A stretch of 64,000 nucleotides of DNA, from NCBI GenBank assembly GCA_024516035.1, contig CM044965.1, positions 24,319,665-24,383,664 of the forward strand. Reading direction: 5' to 3'. The notes under the pieces were generated by a model. The model did no database searches and was not told the origin of the DNA. It saw nothing but the letters and a program-made list of their open reading frames with translations. The DNA is from Bactericera cockerelli. Taxonomy: Eukaryota; Arthropoda; Insecta; Hemiptera; Triozidae. The translations under genes were made by a program, and so were the position numbers. How positions within the stretch are numbered: the first letter of the stretch is position 1; every line of letters begins with the position of its first letter. Below, in pieces: positions 36,301 to 44,123 of this stretch.

Positions 36301-39300
36301 CCTGGTGTCTTCGGGCGGCAGACTGTTCCCGTTCCTGTACCACTGGATGTGGGGGGCGGGCGAGCCCACGGCCTGGCACGGAAGGGTGGCTACCGAGTGG
36401 AGGGGGAGGGTCTGGTTGGAGGGGCCCACCTCCACGATGGGTGGGGGCGTGTCTTCCACGGAGGTCACCTGGGGGGGGTTGAAGTGGATATTGGAGAATT
36501 TATTATTTATATTAATTTATTATTCCTACGACCTCAGTAGCGATGTGACCGACCAGTGACTGAATAAAAGGCAAAAATAAGATAATAAGATCAAACACCT
36601 CGGCCGAGGTGTGAAGAACACCTATACAAAGAAAGAGACAGCCCGGCAGAGTGTAAGGTTACGGAAAACATAGTTCCCATGCATTTCATGTACTTTCAGC
36701 CAGTATTAAAATACGATGAATCTTAAAAATCGACCTAGGCGATTGATCGATAAGGCGGCGGACTTGTAACCTGGAGGTCGGTCGTTCAAGTCTTGGGTTC
36801 AGCGTAGATTTAGTAAAGCGAGTTTGAGTAGTTGTGATATCACAAAAGTGATCAACACAAATATGATAACTTTAATTTATTATTCCTATACATTACCACA
36901 GTTTTTTTTTTTTTTTTTACTTTTCTTAACCTATAATAATATTATTATTAATTTTAAAAAATAACCTATAATAAGGAAAGTATTTGTTGTTGGTTGAGGA
37001 AGATATGAGAGAGAAAGGCTGGAAGCAAGAGGAAGCATTAGACGGAAGGTGTGGCGGGGTAGAATTAGAGAAGGGAACGCCGCGCCGACCCAAAATAAAA
37101 TTGGGAAAAGGTGAGTGAAAGAAGAAGAAGAATAAAAAGAATAATAAGGAAAGTATTGTATTCGTCGAATATTTAACAGACCCAGTTTTTCACGTTTCTC
37201 GACGAACCATAGACTCAGGATACCCAAAAAGTCGTTTTCGGCCATTGATCCGTGCGACCGTCCGTCTATGAAGACGATATCTCGAGAACGGTAAGAGCTA
37301 GAGACTTGAAAGTTGGTATAGTTATTGTATTGTATTATTATGTAAGTTATGTAATCAGTTTATAAAATAAAATAAATCGCTTCTAACTCCTTTCCTTCAG
37401 GCCGGGCTCCCAAGATACATGCAGCATTGCCGCGCTGATTGCGAGCGCGATCCTTTGTTTCAGGAATATTTTTATGTAAGTAGATTTCTTACCTCCAGGA
37501 AGGCTCGCACCGTGGTGGAGCCCGCCACACTGAGGGCAGAGCACACGAAGAACCCCGCGTCCTCCTTCTGTACGCCTTGGATCCTGAGGGTGCCCTCCAA
37601 GGTCACGTGGAGGTGACCGTACGCGTTGCCAGGGAACATCAGGACCTGAGGAGGGTGGACGAGGGAGTATTTATTTTTATTAAATCTGAATGGGGTACAA
37701 AATACTTCCATATTTAATTAATCTTTAAAATAGTCTCATTTTAAATGTATTAAAATACGAGGTTTGTATTGGAGACTTAAAATATACAATAAAAGTAATA
37801 TATTTAAAAAAATATTTATTTATTTATCATTTTAATTGTTTGTAATACTAATGTATGTTAACAATGTGAGGTAAAAAAAAGAAGAAACAAAACTAGGTAC
37901 AATTTAAAAACAATAAAAAATTAAAAAGAGGTATACTAATAAGAGTAATAAGATAGGTGCCAAAAGAAAAAGTAGGTACAGATAAAAGATTTGACGATAA
38001 AGGAGGTACAGATTATGAGATATAATCAGAATAAAGGAGGTAGTAATGGTAATGGTAATGGTGCTCAAAGGCACTTGTATTTACGGAAAGAGTCCATATA
38101 AACATGTAACAAATAACAAAAGTTAAAAAATAAAATACAATACAAAATTAGAAAATAACCCTTTAAAATTTAAAATATGGGTGCTAAAATAGTAATATAA
38201 TAATATTATTATAATAGAATAATATCGTCTTATTTATACTGCCCAATTAGCACGATTAAAGTCCCATTATTCCAGCAGTAAGCCCAAGACATATTATTAT
38301 GTAGTGAAAATCCCAAATGGGAGGGTAACTTGTCATGTCCCGGCTGGGTTTCGAACCCACGACCTCTGGAATCTCTGGATTCGCAGAGTGCCGCGTTTAC
38401 CACTGAGCTACCGGGACAGAACTAGTAAGTGGATCGGCTCTTGAAAAAATCTATTGCGGATGAAGAGAAAGAATGCGGCCACAACGAGAACCCTGGACCT
38501 ATACCCTAGACCAGGGGTCGACAGTTAAATCCTGTACAGGTCCGGGGATTAACATGAGAAAAATCTCCGCGGTCCGGATTAACAAAAACCATCAGTCTTT
38601 TGGAACTTTCTTACACGAAAACTCTTCTGTCGATACTGTCTCTTTGCACATTTTTACGACTACTTCTTCTTGCAAATCAATTTTTTTAAGAAAGAGAAAA
38701 ATTATTATTTTTCGAACCTAACACTTTGTTCGCGGGCCGGATTCGGACCGCGAAGCTCATTTGACGGTTATCTTTCACTAAAGAGTGTTATTATTAGATT
38801 AGATTTTATTTATTTGTATTATTATTTTACAATTTAAAGAGTGTTATTATTATTATTATGAATTACCTGAGAGCCCTCCCTGGTCCAGAAGACTGAGGGG
38901 AGGGGGCTGCCCTCAGCCACACACTGGAAGGAGGCTATGCCATTGAGGCCCACCTTCTGATTATTATTAATACAGAATACTGATAATCGCCTACTTCCTT
39001 ATTATTATTATCAATTACCTGAGAGCCCTCCCTGGTATTATTATTATTATCAATTACCTGAGAGCCCTCCCTGGTATTATTATTATTATGAATTACCTGA
39101 GAGCCCTCCCTGGTATTATTATTATTATATTATGAATTACCTGAGAGCCCTCCCTGGTATTATTATTATTATTATATGAATTACCTGAGAGCCCTCCCTG
39201 GTATATTAATTATTATGAATACCTGAGAGCCCTCCCTGTATTATTATTTATTATTATGAATTACCTGAGAGCCCTCCCTGGTATTATTATTATATATGAA

Positions 39301-42300
39301 TTACCTGAGAGCCCTCCCTGGTATTATTATTATTATTATGAATTACCTGAGAGCCCTCCCTGGTATTATTATTATTATTATGAATTACCTGAGAGCCCTC
39401 CCTGGTATTATTATTTATTATGAATTACCTGAGAGCCCTCCCTGGTATTATTATTATTATTATGAATTACCTGAGAGCCCTCCCTGGTATTATTATTATT
39501 ATTATGAATTACCTGAGAGCCCTCCCTGGTATTATTATTATTATTATGAATTACCTGAGAGCCCTCCCTGGTATTATTATTATTATTATGAATTACCTGA
39601 GAGCCCTCCTGGTATTATTATTATTATGAATTACCTGAGAGCCCTCCCTGGTATTATTATTATTATTATGAATTACCTGAGAGCCCTCCCTGGTATTATT
39701 ATTATTATTATGAATTACCTGAGAGCCCTCCCTGGTATTATTATTATTATTATGAATTACCTAAGCCTCCCTGTATTTTATTTTATATGAATACTGAGAG
39801 CCCTCCCTGTATTATTATTATTATTATGAATTACCTGAGAGCCCTCCCTGGTATTATTATTATTATTATGAATTACCTGAGAGCCCTCCCTGGTTATTAT
39901 TATTATTATGAATTACCTGAGAGCCCTCCCTGGTATTTTATTATTATTATTATGAATTACCTGAGAGCCCTCCCTGGTAATTATTATTATGAATTACCTG
40001 AGAGCCCTCCCTGGTATTATTATTATATAGAATTACCTGAGAGCCCTCCCTGGTATTATTATTATTATATTTAATACCTGAGAGCCCTCCCTGGTATTAT
40101 AAACATTATTATTATTATTATTTATTATGAATTACCTGAGAGCCCTCCCTGGTCCAGAAGACTGAGGGGAGGGGGCTGCCCTCAGCCACACACTGGAAGG
40201 AAGCTATGCCATTGAGGCCCACCTTCTGGTCCTGAGGCCGGACCACGAATGAGGGGGGCGCTGTAAAAAAATGAGAGATATTGGAGAAATTACGTTTAAA
40301 AAAAAGATAAAAGAGTTCTCGGCATCACAAATGTAGAGTTGTAGAGTTCCTCATTTTGGGGTCCCACACTCTCTAACTTCAACTGTAACTCCACCCTACA
40401 ACTCTAGCTCTAAACCACAGTGGCGCTGTAAAAAAGAGAGGGATTGCAGAAATTACTTTTCTTAAAAAGATAAAGAGTTAGTTATTTGTGCTATTATGTC
40501 ACAGTATCCCTTTTCAAGGAGTCTCATTGATTTGAGTGAAATTGGGACTTTAAAAATAAATAAAAATGTCACAATAGCTAGTGGGTAGCATTGACATTAC
40601 GAGAACGAATGCTATTACATCATCATAGCTTCAACCAACCATCATATGCCAATATCAATCTCGTAATGCCGCCACTAGTCGTTGCCCACTCTACAACATC
40701 TCCAATTGTCCTCACGAGGCTAGGGTAAGACCTGACATACAAAGAATAGATCAGAAAAAAATCCGACCGGTATGCGTATTCGAACCCGGGACCAAGTACA
40801 GAGAAATTACTTTCATACAGTAGAAATTAAACGTTTAATTCATATTACCACAGTAATTAGCTCATTCTCTACAACTCTCACTCTACCCTACAACTCTAAC
40901 TCCACCCTACAACTCTAACTACTCACAATGCACGGTAAGACTAGCGCGGGAGGATATAGCGCCCACCAGGTTCTCCGCATCACAAATGTAGAGTCCCTCA
41001 TCTTGGGGTTCCACCCTCTATACACTCTAACTTCAACTCTAACTCCACCCTACAACTCTAACTCCACCCTACAACTGTAACTCCACCCTCCAACTCTAAC
41101 TCCACCCCACAACTCTAACTACTCACAATGCACGGTGAGACTAGCGCGGGAGGATATAGCGCCCACCAGGTTCTCCGCATCACAAATGTAGAGTCCCTCA
41201 TCTTGGGGTCCCACATTCTCTATCCTGAGGGATTTGTCGTCCAGGATTCGGGCTCTTCCGATGGGCATTTTTCCTGGAAATAGAAGACAAAGTGTTGAAA
41301 ATAAATAAAAGGTGTTGAAATAAGTAAAATATGGACACGACTTTAATCCCTGATTGTTATTAAAATTAATAACTCAAAGTTATCATGTGCACTGGTAGTA
41401 TAGTTCTCCCCCGGGTTCTGAGGGAATTGAACAAAGGAGGCTCTTGATGAATATATTCACTGGTATGTATGTATTATGTATAGTGCATTGGTAGTCAAGT
41501 GGTCAACGCGCTAGTCTGGTAATCCAGGTAGCGTAGGGATCCCTTGTTTCGAATCCCACCCAGTGCATGAATTTTTCCTCATTAATTAGAGTTTGTGACC
41601 ACATTATAATAAGACTCTGAGAGTTAGGTGGTAGAAAATGCTTTGAGCATTAACCTCGCCTGGTGGTTACATGCCAAAAATGAGTATTATTATTATTATT
41701 ATCATACCTAAAGTTTGCAAGAGAATGCCAAAGGCATTATCACCACCCTTGATCAGGCTTTGTATACTATTACATAATTATACCTTTTCATACATTAAAA
41801 ATATTTTGATGGAAATTGTTTAATAATAATTGTTTGTTTAGTAAAGTTTTTAATCAGTCCCGGTAGCTCAGTTGTAAAGGCACTCTGTGAATCCAGAAGT
41901 TCCAGAGCTTGCGGGTTCGAAATCAAGCCGGCACATGACAAGTAATCCTCCCATTTGGGATTTTTACCACATAATATTACGTCTTGGGCTTACTGCTGGA
42001 ATAATGTTCCAGCATTCTTAAAATGGAATCGAATTTTATCGAAGTACACAGTAGAAAAAATCCTGCCCTGCTGGGAATCGAACCCAAGTCACCGAGCGTG
42101 CTAGCCTGGTGTGTGACAAGTTATCCTTCCGTTTGAGATTTTGACCACATAGTAATGCGATTTAGTCTTACTGCTGAAATGATGGGACTCTTTAGCCCCG
42201 GTTGGGCAGTATAAATTATATACCTGCCTTTACATGCATAAACATAATATGTCTAACCAGGCGCGGCCGGTGGAAATTTGGTCTGGGGGTGCTGTCAAAA

Positions 42301-44056
42301 TTTTACGAAAAGAAAAACTATGCAACATTTAATACATGTCTGCAAGACCTAGTGGTGAAGTGGTTATGTCAGGGAGAGGGAATTCTAACTAGGGGGTCAA
42401 TAGTTCAAGTCTCACGTGTGGTGATTTTCGAGAATTCTGTTAGAGTGGTTAGGTATAATAATAAATTAATTTGTTTTAATTTATAAAAAGGATTAGCTGA
42501 CGCAAATTTGATGATAATTTAGACAGTCTAACACTAAACTATACAACTGTAATGTACCATCTTTGTATTAACTTATAAATAGTGAGTAACAATGTATTTG
42601 GTGGGGCCGAAACTTTGTAACGGCCTCCACTGTTTTCTTATTCACTCTAATAAAGAAATATATTCAATTCAATTCAATTCAATAAGCAAATCCTGTTTTC
42701 GTCTGCCTCAAAAATCGCAAGTTCTCACCGTCATCTCTCCGCCACAGTATGGTGGGGGTGGGGTCACCCCCCACTCTGCACACGAACTCTACGACACTGC
42801 CCGAGAGGACAGTGGCGTCGGAGGGTTCCGTGATGGAGAAGGGTTTCACTGAAACAGACAACGAAACAGGGGAGATAATTTACAGAATTACATAGATAGA
42901 TTTAGTTGTATTTATTTTAAAATAAAATGTTACAACGAGGCAATACTAAGAAACAGGATAAAAATAAATAAATGATAAATTAAACTTCTTACAGAACAAT
43001 TAATAAATAATTACAAGCAACTAATTTTCAAATTTTCACCCAAACTTAATTCTTACAGAATTACATAGGGACTATTAAAGTAAGGTGAAAAATAAATAAA
43101 TTAAAAATGAACCCGGAGCAAAAATATTTTTTATGATACAAAATCAAACAGTCTGGCTGGGGGACTATAAACAGGGAGTAGACCAGCAGTCTGGTTGGGG
43201 GACTATAAACAGGGAGTAGACCAGCAGTCTGTCTGGGGGACTATAAACAGGTACTAGACCAGCAGTCGGGCTGGGGGACTATAAACAGGGAGTAGACCAG
43301 CAGGCTGGGGGACTATAAACAGAGAGTAGACCAGCAGTCTGGCTGGGAGACTATAAACAGAGAGTAGACCAGTATTGGCTTGGTTCTGGGGGCCCTTGTG
43401 AATTATTAGCCTCCTCGTAAAGACAGTGGTAGAATTGCTTAGTCATTCCTCCACTGTCTGGCTACCATCGTTGACGATGATGCCACCTTATGATGATGAA
43501 AACAAACACAATACTTCCGATTTCTAATATTAGAAATGTATCGGAAATAAAACAGCGTTTCATCTTGAGAAACAACTGGTTTTGCCCACCAAAAAAACTC
43601 CCATTTATAAAACCAACCTGTATTTAGATCACTTTTGAGTCTATTGGAATAAGTGTTATTTGAGTTCGAATGGGTCGCCCACCATGTTAGTACCTCCATG
43701 TCAATTACCTCCGGGGAAAAAAATATACAAAAAAATTCCCCCCGCTGGGTTTCGAATCCACGACTCACTATGCACATTGCACAGTCAGCGTGGCTCCTTT
43801 GCTCTCTCGGTCTCCCACCATGTTAAGACACGTAGCACTGGTATCTTCCCTCATCACTTTGTTTTACCTCGGTAAAAAAAATACAAAAAAATTCCCCCCG
43901 CTGGGTTTCGAACCCACGACTCACCATGCACAGTCAGCGTGGCTCCTTTGCTCTCTCGGTCTCCCACCATGTTGGACACGTAGCACTGGTATCTTCCCTC
44001 ATCACTTTGCTTTACCTCCGTGATCATGAGGTTGCCTCCATCCCACAACACGGAAC
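21549..44056 (-). CDS. robo: Roundabout (Robo) receptor, 16 exons, 5' end missing
   Basis: Robo is a single-pass receptor for Slit that controls repulsion of axons and migrating cells. Sixteen exons in consistent phase encode about 1097 residues: second half of Ig2, Ig3, Ig4, Ig5, three FN3 domains, a membrane span ([20 protein letters not shown]) with basic stop-transfer KRR, and a cytoplasmic tail. Ig domains carry the expected Cys/Trp pairs (e.g. [15 protein letters not shown], then DAGFFVCSA). The tail has a CC0-like SDYAEVD, a CC1-like TPYATTTLI, proline-rich CC2/CC3-like runs and a cysteine-rich end ([16 protein letters not shown]). Signal peptide, Ig1 and the first half of Ig2 are not found up to 64 kb. 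They are most likely beyond the window, which would place the viral-like element inside a robo intron. I cannot tell which Robo paralogue this is. Confidence 0.93.
23059..23232 (+). repeat. Retroposon tail, family F
   Basis: GGGTTGGGTGGAAGATATTG at the start and AATAAAGAATTGTAGAATAA at the end; antisense to robo, directly beside an exon. Confidence 0.7.
23238..23485 (-). CDS. robo: robo cytoplasmic exon, proline-rich
   Basis: Acceptor TCCCCAG, donor GTGAGT. It encodes [20 protein letters not shown] ... [17 protein letters not shown] ... [11 protein letters not shown]. Polyproline runs resemble Robo CC2/CC3-type adaptor sites. The acceptor and first about 35 bases are copied four times upstream. 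Confidence 0.85.
23486..23770 (-). repeat. 65-bp tandem array of a robo splice acceptor (4 extra copies)
   Basis: Each unit contains ATTCTCCCCAG, the first about 35 coding bases of the exon (AGCAACGCCAGTGGGTCC...) and about 20 intronic bases (TAATATTAATAATT). The genuine copy is at 23451-23515; extra copies start near 23516, 23581, 23646 and 23711. In transcript order the extra acceptors come first. Confidence 0.95.
23783..24030. repeat. SINE B fragment (+) and family F copy (-)
   Basis: Positions 23783-23850 hold the family B head (AGCTTGATCGATAAGGCGGA). Positions 23855-24027 are the reverse of family F (CTAAAGGGCGGGGTTATTGC, CTCTTCCACCCAACCC). Confidence 0.75.
24304..24588 (-). CDS. robo: robo cytoplasmic exon, Gly/His and polyproline
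   Basis: Acceptor CCCACAG, donor GTGAGG; phase 0 at both ends. It encodes [20 protein letters not shown] ... [19 protein letters not shown] ... SRLMTQ. Low-complexity Gly and Pro runs; [12 protein letters not shown] is probably the CC2-like Ena-binding region. Confidence 0.85.
24905..25228 (+). repeat. SINE B copy followed by family F copy
   Basis: Positions 24905-25038 are a full-length family B SINE (GGACTTGTAACCTGGAGGCC, GGTTCAAGTCCC). Positions 25041-25228 are a family F unit (GTTTGGTGGAAGAGATTGCC ... AATAATAAAACAG). Confidence 0.8.
25297..25598 (-). CDS. robo: robo cytoplasmic exon with CC0/CC1-like motifs
   Basis: Acceptor CTTTCAG, donor GTGAGT. It encodes [20 protein letters not shown] ... 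[17 protein letters not shown] ... [16 protein letters not shown]. The tyrosine motif PYATTTLI is the conserved CC1-type phosphorylation site of Robo tails. Confidence 0.92.
25622..25690 (-). repeat. SINE A tail fragment
   Basis: Reverse complement of the family A tail (TTTATACTGCCGAGG, CTTTATTCCAGCAGTC). Confidence 0.6.
25934..26059 (-). CDS. robo: robo transmembrane exon
   Basis: Acceptor TTCCCAG, donor GTGAGT. It encodes NNETW, the hydrophobic span [20 protein letters not shown] and the basic cytoplasmic edge [11 protein letters not shown]. Split codons join Ser before and Val after. Confidence 0.92.
26400..26705 (-). repeat. Degenerate repeats of a robo exon end and donor
   Basis: The motif GTCGCTAGGCAACG, which is the end of the robo FN3-3 exon with its donor, recurs several times with spacer ATACAATGTAAACAAA. 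One longer copy at 26575-26630 keeps about 50 exon bases with a GTGAGT donor. Confidence 0.85.
26706..26916 (-). CDS. robo: robo exon, end of FN3-3
   Basis: Acceptor CCTCAG, donor GTAAGT. It encodes [20 protein letters not shown] ... [20 protein letters not shown]. The Y-x-A-R-V-x-A-Y pattern and the G-x-G-P-Y-S turn are typical FN3 features. Confidence 0.92.
26930..27137 (-). repeat. SINE family A, copy 3
   Basis: A minus-strand copy with a (TTA)n start and the tRNA-like head at 27060-27137 (GGTTTCGAACCCACGACCTC, CACTGAGCTACCGGGA). Confidence 0.9.
27243..27584 (+). repeat. Full-length tRNA-derived SINE with poly(A), family E
   Basis: The head GCGATTAGCTCAGTGGTTAA, CTCGCTTGCCATGCGG and GGGTTCGAACCCCCGC resembles a tRNA (Gly-like anticodon loop). 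The body holds GGTGCGCTCGTGTTGACCC and the tail is a long A run. A reversed tail fragment is at about 30215-30285. The leading stretch at about 27165-27235 also occurs at about 32215-32300. Confidence 0.88.
27590..27670 (-). repeat. SINE family D fragment
   Basis: Contains GAAAAGTCTGCACCAACTGG and GATTGAACTC, a reversed and diverged family D head. Confidence 0.55.
28375..28532 (-). CDS. robo: robo exon, start of FN3-3
   Basis: Acceptor TTCCCAG, donor GTGGGC. It encodes [20 protein letters not shown] ... [20 protein letters not shown]. The tryptophan with polyproline and G-x-L-x-G-Y marks FN3 strands B-C. Confidence 0.9.
28599..28773 (+). repeat. Retroposon tail, family F
   Basis: GGGTTGGGTGGAAGAGATTA at the start and GAATAAAGCTTTCTATAATA at the end. 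Confidence 0.75.
28774..29810. other. robo intron with retroposon relics
   Basis: Positions 28985-29340 hold a relic containing TTAATGCCTTTGGCATTC and GGTAACGCAGCATTACTAAG, related to sequence at about 14230 and 28047. Positions 29332-29401 are a SINE A tail (CCTAATCGGGCAGTATAAA). No coding region. Confidence 0.6.
29811..29997 (-). CDS. robo: robo exon, FN3-2
   Basis: Acceptor TTCCAG, donor GTGAGG. It encodes [20 protein letters not shown] ... [19 protein letters not shown]. The L-x-x-x-T-x-Y-E-F pattern is a typical FN3 strand E-F. Confidence 0.9.
30872..30993. repeat. (AATAA A)n pentanucleotide microsatellite beside a robo donor
   Basis: About 24 copies of AAAAT/TAAAA abut the donor of the exon at 31001-31228, starting eight bases past it on the intron side. 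Confidence 0.97.
31001..31228 (-). CDS. robo: robo exon, end of FN3-1 and start of FN3-2
   Basis: Acceptor CCCCAG, donor GTGAGA; 76 whole codons. It encodes [20 protein letters not shown] ... [17 protein letters not shown], the FN3-1 strands F-G and the FN3-2 start. Confidence 0.92.
31986..32196 (+). repeat. SINE family A, copy 4
   Basis: Full copy with tRNA-like head and (ATT)n tail, in the robo intron. Confidence 0.92.
32428..32640 (+). repeat. SINE family A, copy 5
   Basis: Similar to copy 4 and preceded by the same ACACAACTCAGTCT flank, so the two may come from one insertion duplicated with its flank. Confidence 0.9.
32697..32751. repeat. (CA)n microsatellite adjacent to a robo donor
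   Basis: CA dinucleotide run directly on the intron side of the donor at 32757. Confidence 0.97.
32757..33100 (-). CDS. robo: robo exon, end of Ig5 and FN3-1
   Basis: Acceptor CCCCAG, donor GTGAGT. It encodes [20 protein letters not shown], the Ig5 end (D-S-G-x-Y-x-C), a proline-rich linker, then FN3-1 ([20 protein letters not shown] ... [10 protein letters not shown]). Confidence 0.93.
33225..33410. repeat. (GA)n-rich low-complexity tract
   Basis: Purine-only GA/GGA repeat of nearly 190 bases; long frames here are artefacts. Confidence 0.97.
33496..33715 (-). repeat. SINE family C, copy 3
   Basis: Complete reverse copy: tail GCAAGGTTAATGCTCAAAGC, head ACCAGACTAGCGCGTTAACC and TGACTACCAGTGC. 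Confidence 0.88.
33774..33925 (+). repeat. SINE family B, copy
   Basis: AGCTTGATCGATAAGGCGGC head, GGTTCAAGTCCCGGTTTCAG B box and the GTTTGAGTAGTTGTGATATA body. Confidence 0.88.
34328..35226. mobile_element. Long fold-back element (about 0.9 kb inverted repeat)
   Basis: The left arm begins ACAGGGTCTTCATAAAGTCT and the right arm ends AGACTTTATGAAGACCCTGT. The arms (about 34328-34733 and 34820-35226) are near-perfect inverse complements around a loop of about 85 bp. I see no transposase; this is a non-autonomous fold-back/MITE-like DNA element in a robo intron. Flanking ATA-rich sequence makes the target duplication ambiguous. Confidence 0.9.
35560..35925 (+). repeat. Full-length SINE family D
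   Basis: Head TGGCGTAGCGGTTGTGACTA and GAGTTCGATCCTCGGTCGGA (B box). Body has AGGTTAATGTGGGTAGCTGG and GGGAAGGGCATCCAGCCGTA. End CTGCTTAAGCGGGATAAGA, then an A/G-rich tail. Confidence 0.85.
36264..36468 (-). CDS. robo: robo exon, start of Ig5
   Basis: Acceptor CCCCCAG, donor GTGAGT. It encodes [20 protein letters not shown] ... [20 protein letters not shown], with the Ig strand B cysteine and strand C tryptophan. Confidence 0.93.
36735..36873 (+). repeat. SINE family B, copy
   Basis: GATCGATAAGGCGGCGGACT, GTCGTTCAAGTCTTGGGTTC and GAGTTTGAGTAGTTGTGATA. Confidence 0.85.
37493..37645 (-). CDS. robo: robo exon, end of Ig4
   Basis: Acceptor CCTCAG, donor GTAAGA; 51 whole codons. It encodes [20 protein letters not shown] ... 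[19 protein letters not shown], the Robo Ig4 signature. Confidence 0.95.
37646..38202. other. robo intron, no feature seen
   Basis: AT-rich sequence with runs of imperfect A-rich repeats; nothing recognisable. Confidence 0.5.
38203..38418 (-). repeat. SINE family A, copy 6
   Basis: Minus-strand copy with the tail at 38203 and the head at 38340-38418 (TTTCGAACCCACGACCTCTG). Confidence 0.92.
38866..38962 (-). pseudogene. Partial duplicate of the robo Ig4 first exon
   Basis: About 97 bases nearly identical to 40133-40232, including the donor edge, but lacking the acceptor and the first about 30 coding bases. It lies in the intron downstream of the true exon. Confidence 0.92.
38990..40130 (-). 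repeat. About 42-bp tandem array of the robo Ig4 donor edge (about 26 copies)
   Basis: Each unit is about 23 bases of exon end and donor (plus strand ATTACCTGAGAGCCCTCCCT GGT) plus a variable (ATT)n spacer, in roughly 26 intronic copies. On the minus strand each reads GGGCTCTCAG then GTAATT, so each keeps the exon end and a usable-looking donor. Frames such as [12 protein letters not shown] are artefacts of this array. Confidence 0.95.
40136..40260 (-). CDS. robo: robo exon, start of Ig4
   Basis: Acceptor TTTACAG, donor GTAATT. It encodes [20 protein letters not shown] ... [14 protein letters not shown]. The PPSFVxRPQDQ start is a strong Robo Ig4 signature. Confidence 0.95.
40300..41010 (-). 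pseudogene. Partial duplicates of the robo Ig3 second exon
   Basis: About 85 bases of the exon end with its donor edge recur at 40921-41008 (CACAATGCACGGTAAGACTA ... CTCCGCATCACAAATGTAGA). A shorter diverged piece is at about 40317-40370. Between and after them are repeats of CTCTAACTCCACCCTACAA. Confidence 0.9.
40560..40800 (-). repeat. SINE-like relic related to 19035
   Basis: Contains TCTCGTAATGCCGCCACTAG and GTATTCGAACCCGGGACCAA (reverse B box). Confidence 0.65.
41127..41273 (-). CDS. robo: robo exon, end of Ig3
   Basis: Acceptor TTTCCAG, donor GTGAGT. It encodes [20 protein letters not shown] ... [20 protein letters not shown], the D-E-G-x-Y-x-C end of Ig3. Confidence 0.94.
41470..41697 (+). 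repeat. SINE family C, copy 4
   Basis: Plus-strand copy with head GTAGTCAAGTGGTCAACGCG, B box GTTTCGAATCCCACCC and tail GCATTAACCTCGCCTGGTGG. Confidence 0.88.
41857..42215 (+). repeat. SINE family A, copy 7, with internal insertion
   Basis: Head TCCCGGTAGCTCAGTTGTAA, body split at about 42005, a second diverged body from about 42115, and end GGGCAGTATAAA. The inserted stretch holds GCTGGGAATCGAACCCAAGT, another tRNA-like B box. Confidence 0.75.
42729..42848 (-). CDS. robo: robo exon, start of Ig3
   Basis: Acceptor GTTTCAG, donor GTGAGA. It encodes [20 protein letters not shown] ... [13 protein letters not shown], with the Ig3 strand B cysteine and strand C tryptophan. Confidence 0.94.
43145..43500 (+). 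repeat. Dispersed minisatellite (about 37-bp unit, six units) with element flank
   Basis: Units of GGGACTATAAACAGGGAGTA plus GACCAGCAGTCTGGCTG lie at 43145-43375. The flank at 43376-43500 matches, in reverse, the insert at 11511-11714. This is a mobile repeat with a variable minisatellite core; one unit is also at 7722-7760. Confidence 0.88.
43660..43872 (-). pseudogene. Partial duplicates of the robo Ig2 exon
   Basis: Positions 43756-43872 repeat the exon at 43925-44056 (AGTCAGCGTGGCTCCTTTGC, TGGTATCTTCCCTCATCACT) with a changed donor edge. A shorter second piece is at about 43670-43740. The spacer CCCCCGCTGGGTTTCGAA is repeated with them. Confidence 0.9.
43925..44056 (-). CDS. robo: robo exon, second half of Ig2 (first exon seen)
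   Basis: Acceptor TTCCAG, donor GTGAGT. It encodes [20 protein letters not shown] ... [19 protein letters not shown]. The D-G-G-N-L and D-E-G-x-Y-x-C motifs identify the Ig2 end. It starts two bases into a codon, so at least one upstream exon exists. Confidence 0.93.
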
Positions 44057-44092
44057 CTGGAACAGAGGAAGGAAGAGGTTCAAATGAGGCAC

Positions 44093-44123
<31 letters not shown>

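Noticed and set aside
39296..40074. Long frames rich in [12 protein letters not shown]
   Set aside because: Produced by the tandem donor-edge array; every phase is open because of the repeat.
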